From Tyzzerella sp. UBA1042 (lineage in GTDB: Bacteria; Bacillota; Clostridia; Lachnospirales; Anaerotignaceae), in assembly GCA_002316675.1 (NCBI GenBank), contig DCDZ01000020.1, positions 9,219 through 63,251 on the forward strand: a DNA stretch of 54,033 nucleotides, given 5' to 3'. Position 1 is the first letter of the stretch. Every line of letters starts with the position of its first letter. The notes beneath the pieces are model-generated. The model ran no database searches. It saw only the letters and a program-made list of their open reading frames with translations, and was not told the DNA's origin. The position numbers and the translations under genes were made by a program. Below, in pieces: positions 48,582 to 54,033 of the stretch.

Positions 48582-49817
48582 TCATTGGGTCAGCACTCCC
48601 TCTCCTGCGGCAAATCCGCTGGAAAAGGCAATCTGCAAATTATAGCCCCCCGTATAGGCATCCACATCTAAAACCTCTCCCGCAAAATGCAAGTTTTTTA
48701 TAAACTTGCTCTCCATGGTAGAAGGATCAATTTCATCCACACAAATTCCCCCGCAGGTAATGACCGCCTCCTGAAAGCCTGCTGTGCCTGTAATGCTTAA
48801 AGGTAAGGCCTTCAAAAGGGAAAGGAGCTGCTTTCGTTCTTCCTTTGTAATGCTATTCACCTTTTTATCCGGTGCGATGCCGGAAAGTTCTGCGATGACG
48901 GGAATCAGCTTCTTTGGCAGCAAATCGTCCAGAGCATTGATAAAATCCCGATTGGCATACTTTTCAAAATCCCTGAGCAGGCGCAAATCCAGCTTTTTTT
49001 CATCCATGGCAGGCTTTAAATCAATAAAAAGCCCATACCCTTCCTCCATAGAAAACAATAAATGCCTGCTTGCACTTAAAATAACAGGGCCGGAAACGCC
49101 GTAGTGGGTAAACAGCATTTCCCCGAATTCTTCAAAAACCGTTTTGCCCTTTTTGTTTTTTATCCGTATTGATATATTGCGCAGGCTTAAGCCCATCAAG
49201 GCTTTGCACCATGCCTCTGCGGTTTTTAAGGGAACCAGGGAGGGGTATAGCTTCGTCACTTGGTGTCCTGCCTGCTTTGCAAAACGATAGCCGTCACCCG
49301 TGGAGCCCGTTAATGGATAAGATAACCCGCCTGTGGTCACAATCACCGCATCCGCCATCATTTCCGCTCCTTTTTTCAGGCGTACGCCAACGGCTTTCCC
49401 TTTGGAAATCAAAAGCTCCTCCACGGGGCTGTCCAAATGCTGTTTCACTTTGTTCTCCCGCAAATATTGCTCCAACGCAAACACCACGTCCAAGGCTTTG
49501 TCGGAAACAGGAAAAACCCGTCTGCCTCGTTCCACCTTTGTTTCCAAACCTAAGCGGTGAAAGAGCTCCCGGGTTTCCCTGCTGTCTAGCCGGTAAAAGG
49601 CACTGTACATAAAATAAGGATTCCCGGGGATATTCTCCAAAAGGGTTTCCACATCGCAAGCATTGGTAAGGTTGCAACGGCCCTTTCCGGTAATCAAAAT
49701 TTTCTTGCCCAACCGATTATTTTTTTCAAACAAATGTACCTCATGGCCAAGGCCTCCGGCCCTTCCCGCCGCCATCAATCCGGCGGCGCCGCCGCCCACT
49801 ACAATGATTTTTCCCAT
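48582..49817 (-). CDS. HI0933-family (YhiN-like) flavoprotein
   Basis: A 411-residue FAD-dependent NAD(P)-type oxidoreductase of unknown physiological role. The N-terminal Rossmann dinucleotide motif GGGAAGLMAAGRA binds FAD; ITGKGRCNLTNAC is the family signature; GGLSYPLTGSTGDGY and CGGICVDEIDPSTMESK come later, with GEVLDVDAYTGGYNLQIAFSSG at the end. The same order (this gene then cmk) is widespread in Clostridia. The gene before it ends four bases upstream. Confidence 0.92.
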   Translation of the reverse strand: MGKIIVVGGGAAGLMAAGRAGGLGHEVHLFEKNNRLGKKILITGKGRCNLTNACDVETLLENIPGNPYFMYSAFYRLDSRETRELFHRLGLETKVERGRRVFPVSDKALDVVFALEQYLRENKVKQHLDSPVEELLISKGKAVGVRLKKGAEMMADAVIVTTGGLSYPLTGSTGDGYRFAKQAGHQVTKLYPSLVPLKTAEAWCKALMGLSLRNISIRIKNKKGKTVFEEFGEMLFTHYGVSGPVILSASRHLLFSMEEGYGLFIDLKPAMDEKKLDLRLLRDFEKYANRDFINALDDLLPKKLIPVIAELSGIAPDKKVNSITKEERKQLLSLLKALPLSITGTAGFQEAVITCGGICVDEIDPSTMESKFIKNLHFAGEVLDVDAYTGGYNLQIAFSSGFAAGEGVLTQ

Positions 49818-49821
49818 AGTT

Positions 49822-50466
49822 TCACCTGTTTTTCAGTATTTCCGCCATTTCCAAATGGGCTTTGTCATTCAAAGTCATTAAAAACATTTGGTCCTCCGGC
49901 GAAATATCAATCATAGAAATGGATGTGTTTGTCAGCCACATCCTGCGGTACATATTCAAATCCAGCCCCAATAATTTGATCATAAGCACCCGAAGGAGGC
50001 CACCGTGAGAAACAATGGCAACCCGCTCTCCTCTGTGCTTTTCAATGACCCCTTGGATGCCCTTCATAGAACGCTCGCCCACCTTATGGAAGGATCCCTC
50101 CCCCGGCATGGTATGCGCAAAGGGATTGGCAAAAAAATCCGTATAGGGCTTGCCATATTTTTCCGTCAATTCCGCTACGGTTTGCCCCTCCCATTCGCCG
50201 AAATTAATTTCCTTAAAATGCTCATCCACAACCAAGGGCAGGCCTTTTTGCTTTGCAATGGGCTGTGCCGTCGCAATGGCCCGCTTCAAAGGCGAAACAT
50301 AAATGGCATCCAAGGGCATATATTCAAAGCGTTTTGTCAGAAGCTCCACCTGCTGCTCCCCTTCCTCAGAAAGGTCAATATCTGTCCATCCCTGATAGCG
50401 TCCGCCTTTATTCCATTCCGTTTCGCCATGACGGATTAAATATAATCTTGTTTTTTCCTGTTTCAT
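49822..50466 (-). CDS. Histidine phosphatase superfamily protein
   Basis: A 214-residue phosphoglycerate-mutase-like phosphatase. The nucleophile lies in LIRHGETEWN; VSPLKRAIATAQPIA, EINFGEWEGQT and the second catalytic His in VAIVSHGGLLRVL complete the core. It resembles CobC/GpmB-type broad phosphatases; the substrate cannot be named. It is the first gene in the operon through cmk, plsC and ispH-rpsA, with its own promoter. Confidence 0.9.
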   Translation of the reverse strand: MKQEKTRLYLIRHGETEWNKGGRYQGWTDIDLSEEGEQQVELLTKRFEYMPLDAIYVSPLKRAIATAQPIAKQKGLPLVVDEHFKEINFGEWEGQTVAELTEKYGKPYTDFFANPFAHTMPGEGSFHKVGERSMKGIQGVIEKHRGERVAIVSHGGLLRVLMIKLLGLDLNMYRRMWLTNTSISMIDISPEDQMFLMTLNDKAHLEMAEILKNR

Positions 50467-50501
50467 ATGAAATCATTCCTTTTTCTAAATATCCTGTCCT
50501 T

Positions 50502-50530
50502 ATTATACGGTATCCCCTCTGTCCTTTCAA
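50502..50530 (-). promoter_or_regulatory. Sigma-A promoter of the phosphatase-cmk-ispH operon
   Basis: Minus-strand TTGAAA (50525-50530), 17-base spacer, perfect TATAAT (50502-50507). Confidence 0.85.
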
Positions 50531-50607
50531 GAAAAAAAGCCCCAAAGGTCTTTCTGCGCGGCAATCAAACCCGAAAATTCCAAAGCCGGTATTCTTTCGG
50601 TTCAAAG

Positions 50608-50626
50608 CCGCGGCAAAACGCCGCGG
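50608..50626 (-). terminator. GC-rich hairpin downstream of rluB
   Basis: Perfect 7-bp CCGCGGC (50608-50614) / GCCGCGG (50620-50626) with a 5-base loop; the tail is only CTTTG, but a run of seven T follows about 70 bases later (near 50534-50540). Probably ends the rluB transcript. Confidence 0.55.
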
Positions 50627-50673
50627 AGCAAGCTTCATAAAATTCCTTCTGCCATTCCATGTAAAAATATTGC

Positions 50674-51390
50674 TTATAAGCTTTTCAAATATTTGATTTC
50701 CTTCATGGTAAGCCTGCGGTATTTTCCCTTGGGCAAATTACCCATGGTCAATTCCCCTGTGGCAACACGTTTGAGTTGGGCAACAGGGTGCTTAATGGCT
50801 TCACACATTTTACGAACCTGTCGGTTTCTTCCCTCGTGGAGGATAATCTCCACCGTGGATTGACGCTCACCCTTCTCTATAATTTGCATCTTGGCAGGCT
50901 TTGTCTGTCTTCCGTTGATAAAAACTCCCCGGCGAAACTTCTGCAAATCCATATCATCCGGTGTTCCATACAGCTTCGCTATATAAGTCTTTTCCACATC
51001 ATGCTTCGGATGGGTCAGCTTATAGGTCAAATCCCCGTCGTTTGTCAAAAGCAGTAGCCCCGAGGTGTCATAATCCAATCTTCCCACGGGAAAAATTCTG
51101 GTTTTCACATCCCGCACCAAATCCATCACACCGGGACGGCCGAATTGCTCCTTGGCTGTGGTTACATAGCCCTCCGGCTTATGCAGCATAATATAAACCA
51201 TTTCCACTTCTTTTTTGCTGACCTGCTTGTCCAGATACAAAACCTCATCCTTTTGAGGATCAATTTTTGTACCCAAGGCGGTAATTACCTGCCCATTTAC
51301 CTTTATTTTACCTGCGGTAATCAGCTCCTCCGCCTTTCGGCGGGAAGCAATACCTGCCTCCGCAAGAAATTTTTGTAGTCTTTCTTCCAT
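50674..51390 (-). CDS. rluB: 23S rRNA pseudouridine synthase RluB family
   Basis: A 238-residue RsuA/RluB-type enzyme making pseudouridine near 2605 of 23S rRNA. The N-terminal S4 domain is RLQKFLAEAGIASRRKAEELI; catalytic Asp lies in PVGRLDYDTSGLLLLTNDG; LHEGRNRQVRKMCEAI is the late signature. ATG 51390 has GGAGG six bases upstream (frame open to 51414). It has its own promoter. rluB is commonly near scpAB in Firmicutes, which supports RluB over RsuA. Confidence 0.92.
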   Translation of the reverse strand: MEERLQKFLAEAGIASRRKAEELITAGKIKVNGQVITALGTKIDPQKDEVLYLDKQVSKKEVEMVYIMLHKPEGYVTTAKEQFGRPGVMDLVRDVKTRIFPVGRLDYDTSGLLLLTNDGDLTYKLTHPKHDVEKTYIAKLYGTPDDMDLQKFRRGVFINGRQTKPAKMQIIEKGERQSTVEIILHEGRNRQVRKMCEAIKHPVAQLKRVATGELTMGNLPKGKYRRLTMKEIKYLKSL

Positions 51391-51421
51391 ACTGTTCCTC
51401 CGTCTTCGTTTCAATGAAAAC

Positions 51422-51450
51422 AGTATACTCTACAACTGGGGGAAAGTCAA
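51422..51450 (-). promoter_or_regulatory. Sigma-A promoter for rluB
   Basis: Minus-strand TTGACT (51445-51450), 17-base spacer, TATACT (51422-51427); ten of twelve consensus bases. Confidence 0.85.
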
Positions 51451-51525
51451 AGAAACTCTATGGAAAAACCCTTTGGGAGGCACCCCCATACCCTCATGGT
51501 AATTTCATCCCTATGTACCCTTTAC

Positions 51526-51551
51526 GGAACTGCTCCTGAAGGGGCAGTTCC
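51526..51551 (-). terminator. Hairpin downstream of the D,D-carboxypeptidase gene
   Basis: Eight-base arms GGAACTGC (51526-51533) and GCAGTTCC (51544-51551), extended inside by CCT/AGG after a mismatch. No U-run follows, so it may be a weak terminator or stabiliser. Confidence 0.45.
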
Positions 51552-51619
51552 GGTATAATCAAGGGGACCTCCTTTGCAAATCATTTCATGTCCAAGCAAC
51601 AAGGCTTTTTCAGGCTCTT

Positions 51620-52768
51620 CTAAAACCAAGTAACCCAATGCTTCCATAAATAGAAATACCAGTCGCCCAAGGTGTAGTCCGGGGCCGAACCCTCTGCCAA
51701 AACGGGAATTTCCGCCAGTATCTCCTCCTTCAGCTTCAGCTTTGCACTGCCCAGCACCTGCCCTGCTTGAATGGGCGCTTCTATACTTTCGGGCAAGGAT
51801 ACAATCAGTTCTAAGGCCTCCTGCTCCTCCTTGGAAAACAACCCTTGATACCCTTCCTCAAGTACTGCGTCCACCTCCGGCACATGGGAATGCAATACGC
51901 TGACCTTGCCGCAAGCCTGCCCCTTTGCCGCAGGCTCATAAAGAAAAAAGGTCGCGAAGCCATAGTTCATAATTGCCTTGGTATCCGTCCACTTTTTTTC
52001 TTTCCCCCCACTGCCCCAACCGCTGCCTAAAACTGCACTGACCAACCGGGCGCCGTTTTGCTCCGCCGCCCCCACAAAGCAGTGGCCGGCTTTATTGGTA
52101 TACCCTGTTTTTACGCCCATTGCCCCTTGATATTCCCGCAAAAAGCGGTCGGCATTGGTCACCTGCCGCTGTCTTTTCCCTGTGACTTCGGAAATGGTTA
52201 CCTCCGGCTGGGCAATGATTTCGCAAAATTTTTCGTTCTTTAGGGCATATGTGGCAATCAACGCCATATCCTTGGCCGTAGAATGATGCTTTTCAAAGGG
52301 AATTTGGCTGTCCAAGCCATTGGGTGAACCAAAAACCGTATCCTCCGCCCCAAGCTCCGCCGCTCTTTTTGTCATCAGCGCACAAAAATCTTCCACACTG
52401 CCGGAAACGTGCTCCGCAAGGGCAACGGCCGTGTCATTGTAAGAACGAAGCATCATAACAGAAAGCAAATCCCCCAGCCGCCATTGCTCACCGGTCTTTA
52501 AATCCATATCCACCTCCGGCTGTCGGGCGGCATTTTTGCTGACCGTCACCACATCGTCAAGGTTGGCATTTTCCAAAACCAAAATTGCTGTCATAATTTT
52601 TGTTGTACTTGCCATGGCCAAGGGCTCCTCTGCATTTTTGCCCCACAGCAGCCGTCCTGTGTTCCCATCCATCAAGGCCGCACCTTGGGCACCCACGGAT
52701 GGCTCCGCACCATAGACAAGAGAACTGCATAAAAAAAGCAGGAGAACTAAGATTCCTGCACGCCTCAT
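51620..52768 (-). CDS. D-alanyl-D-alanine carboxypeptidase (DacB/DacF type)
   Basis: A 382-residue S11 penicillin-binding protein that trims peptidoglycan stem peptides outside the membrane. Signal peptide ILVLLLFLCSSLVYGAEP; active-site SxxK in MASTTKIMTA, SxN in LRSYNDTAVAL, KTG in MGVKTGYTNKAG; the C-terminal domain ends in a Trp-rich amphipathic region. ATG 52768 has AGGGG eight bases upstream (other starts 52774 and 52813). In B. subtilis the matching place after scpB is held by sporulation gene dacB with spmA and spmB, absent here. No sporulation promoter is clear. Confidence 0.93.
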   Translation of the reverse strand: MRRAGILVLLLFLCSSLVYGAEPSVGAQGAALMDGNTGRLLWGKNAEEPLAMASTTKIMTAILVLENANLDDVVTVSKNAARQPEVDMDLKTGEQWRLGDLLSVMMLRSYNDTAVALAEHVSGSVEDFCALMTKRAAELGAEDTVFGSPNGLDSQIPFEKHHSTAKDMALIATYALKNEKFCEIIAQPEVTISEVTGKRQRQVTNADRFLREYQGAMGVKTGYTNKAGHCFVGAAEQNGARLVSAVLGSGWGSGGKEKKWTDTKAIMNYGFATFFLYEPAAKGQACGKVSVLHSHVPEVDAVLEEGYQGLFSKEEQEALELIVSLPESIEAPIQAGQVLGSAKLKLKEEILAEIPVLAEGSAPDYTLGDWYFYLWKHWVTWF

Positions 52769-52978
52769 GTGCATCACCCCTCTTCTGCTATGTTTATTCA
52801 GCTTTTCTTCCATTCATACAAAAAAATGAATACAATCATGGAAAATGTATTGCAGCTCCCTTTTGGAGACGAATCACGGCAAAATTCACCACTCTCCGTC
52901 GATTTTCCATCATGTGCTATTCATGAAAATCAGCCATCTTCAGCACAAAAAAGAAGGCTTCCAAGAAACGGTATTTTT
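52769..52978. other. scpB to carboxypeptidase spacer with inverted repeats
   Basis: This 210-base spacer has no gene. It shows two small palindromes near the start side: ATTCAT/ATGAAT (about 52812-52830) and AATACA/TGTATT (52829-52834 and 52846-52851). They could be operator sites for the carboxypeptidase gene. Confidence 0.3.
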
Positions 52979-53521
52979 TTATGCCTCCAAAGAACCCTCC
53001 TTCCCCGCCTCTGTTTCTTTCAGGGCAGGCAGCTCCTCTATGTTTTTAAACCCAAAATACCGCAAAAATTCGTTGGTTGTGCCAAACATGATGGGTTTCC
53101 CTGGGGTATCCATGCGCCCCACCTCACAAATCAGCTTTTTCTCTATCAATTTGCTCACGGCGTGCTCCGCACTGACCCCGCGGATTTCTTCAATCTGCCC
53201 GCGGGTAATGGGCTGTTTATAAGCAATGATGGCAAGAGTTTCCAGCACGGTCTGGGTCAAGCCCTGTCTATTTGGGCTTTTATACATATTTCTGATGTAC
53301 TCAAAGCATTCCGCCGCCGTACACATTTGGTAAGAACCGTTCAGCTCCACAATGCGGATGCCCCTCTTTTCCTCTTCGTATTTATCCGCAAGAGTATGAA
53401 TAATCGCCTTTGCCGTAGCCTTGTCCATCTCAATGGTTTGGGCAATGGCCATTAAAGGCACAGCTTCTCCGGAAATAAACAGCAGGGATTCCACCACCGC
53501 TTCTAACTCTGATAATCTCAT
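52979..53521 (-). CDS. scpB: Segregation and condensation protein B
   Basis: A 180-residue kleisin-associated protein of the SMC-ScpAB condensin complex. It has two winged helices; marks are LESLLFISGEAVPLMAIAQ, GLTQTVLETLAIIAYKQPITRGQIEEIRGV and FGTTNEFLRYFGFKNIEELP. It starts at ATG 53521, overlapping the scpA stop by four bases, as usual. Confidence 0.95.
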   Translation of the reverse strand: MRLSELEAVVESLLFISGEAVPLMAIAQTIEMDKATAKAIIHTLADKYEEEKRGIRIVELNGSYQMCTAAECFEYIRNMYKSPNRQGLTQTVLETLAIIAYKQPITRGQIEEIRGVSAEHAVSKLIEKKLICEVGRMDTPGKPIMFGTTNEFLRYFGFKNIEELPALKETEAGKEGSLEA

Positions 53522-54033
53522 GCGCTATTCCTTCCGTCGTATTTTAATATGGTAATTTCTCCAAAGGTCGTGGTTTGAAAAATATGTACTTCTTTTCTTT
53601 TGATCAACTCCAACAGGGCCAAAAAGGTCACAACCTTTTCCATTTTGCCGGCATCCGGGCGAAAAATAGAAAAAAAGGTTGCTTTGGGCCGTAGTATCAG
53701 CATATCACGAATATAATCCATTTTTTCCTGCATCGTAAATAAATCTCTGGGAACCCCTTTAAAAGCACTGCGCACATGATCCACCTTGGTTGCTCTTCTG
53801 CCCATCACCTGGCGAAACGCAAGATACAGATCCTCCATGGTAAGGCCTTGCAAAAAATCCTCCAATGGCTGCTCCTCTTTTCCTTTGAGCTGCGCTACCG
53901 CATTATCCTCCGCCTTATAAAGCACCAAGGCGGCCTCTTCCTCCAATTGGCGCCATTGGCCGGTTACTTCCTTTATTTTTTTGTATTCCAAAAGCTTCAG
54001 CACCAAGGCCTCTCTGGGGTCAGGGCCCTCGGC
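53518..54033 (-). CDS. scpA: Segregation and condensation protein A (partial, N-terminus missing)
   Basis: The last 171 residues of the kleisin ScpA; the frame stays open to the right edge, so the N-terminal SMC-binding part is outside the window. The visible part contains PREALVLKLLEYKKIKEV near the edge, then an acidic middle and the C-terminal winged helix with KVVTFLALLELIKRKEVHIFQ and FGEITI. The stop overlaps the start of scpB. Codons are whole to base 54033. Confidence 0.93.
   Translation of the reverse strand, partial: AEGPDPREALVLKLLEYKKIKEVTGQWRQLEEEAALVLYKAEDNAVAQLKGKEEQPLEDFLQGLTMEDLYLAFRQVMGRRATKVDHVRSAFKGVPRDLFTMQEKMDYIRDMLILRPKATFFSIFRPDAGKMEKVVTFLALLELIKRKEVHIFQTTTFGEITILKYDGRNSA

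Noticed and set aside
1..54033. CRISPR arrays, tRNA or rRNA genes, prophage genes
   Set aside because: No regularly spaced repeats, no tRNA-like cloverleaf or rRNA sequence, and no phage structural genes were recognised by eye.

Overview
The window looks like chromosomal DNA of an endospore-forming, Gram-positive anaerobe of the class Clostridia, plausibly Lachnospiraceae or a close relative; I cannot fix the genus. Reasons: spo0A, spoIVB and spoIIM; an IspH-ribosomal protein S1 fusion, which is typical of Clostridia; the RimP-NusA-RnpM-YlxQ-IF2 operon in Firmicutes order; ScpA/ScpB; moderate GC with AT-rich spacers; and strong AGGAGG-type ribosome binding sites. Only two host genes (a GntR regulator and a 79-residue protein) lie on the plus strand; everything else reads leftward.

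Layout: 1-383 is the end of an IS3-family element with a broken orfA. 403-7838 holds xerD, spoIIM, a NudF-type Nudix hydrolase, an aspartate-type aminotransferase, an M19 dipeptidase, spo0A and spoIVB. 8109-8834 is a GntR/FCD regulator. 8877-10154 is a complete IS3-family (IS150-like) element that sits in the loop of what was the shared gntR/eno terminator. 10204-17317 is the glycolytic cluster cggR-pgk-(polysaccharide deacetylase)-tpiA-gpmI-eno, with no gapA. 17436-19002 holds a small acidic membrane protein, a second Nudix hydrolase and a PrsW-type protease. 19135-23266 is a coupled MacB-like ABC exporter with a large secreted Ig-like-repeat protein. 23461-27599 carries a small conserved protein, hflX, dapF, DUF378 and an M16 peptidase. 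27723-30452 is pnp and rpsO, both with structured leaders. 30598-39625 is the ten-gene translation/transcription operon rimP to eamA, behind a terminator-like hairpin in its leader. 39903-44942 has DUF554, a polar amino-acid ABC transporter, deoC and a second, orphan solute-binding lipoprotein. 45318-50466 is the operon phosphatase-HI0933 oxidoreductase-cmk-plsC-ispH/rpsA. 50674-54033 has rluB, a D,D-carboxypeptidase, scpB and partial scpA.

Regulation visible in sequence: many genes have clear sigma-A promoters with 17-bp spacers, a perfect sigma-F consensus lies before spoIVB, and many units end in intrinsic terminators. No wholly new gene system is evident. The most notable signals are the IS element inside the terminator loop together with a re-created terminator, RBS-masking hairpins at the ends of both IS elements, a substituted acidic pocket in Spo0A, the gap-less glycolytic cluster carrying a deacetylase, candidate leader control of rimP-nusA, rpsO and pnp, and a strongly Asn-rich linker in IF2.
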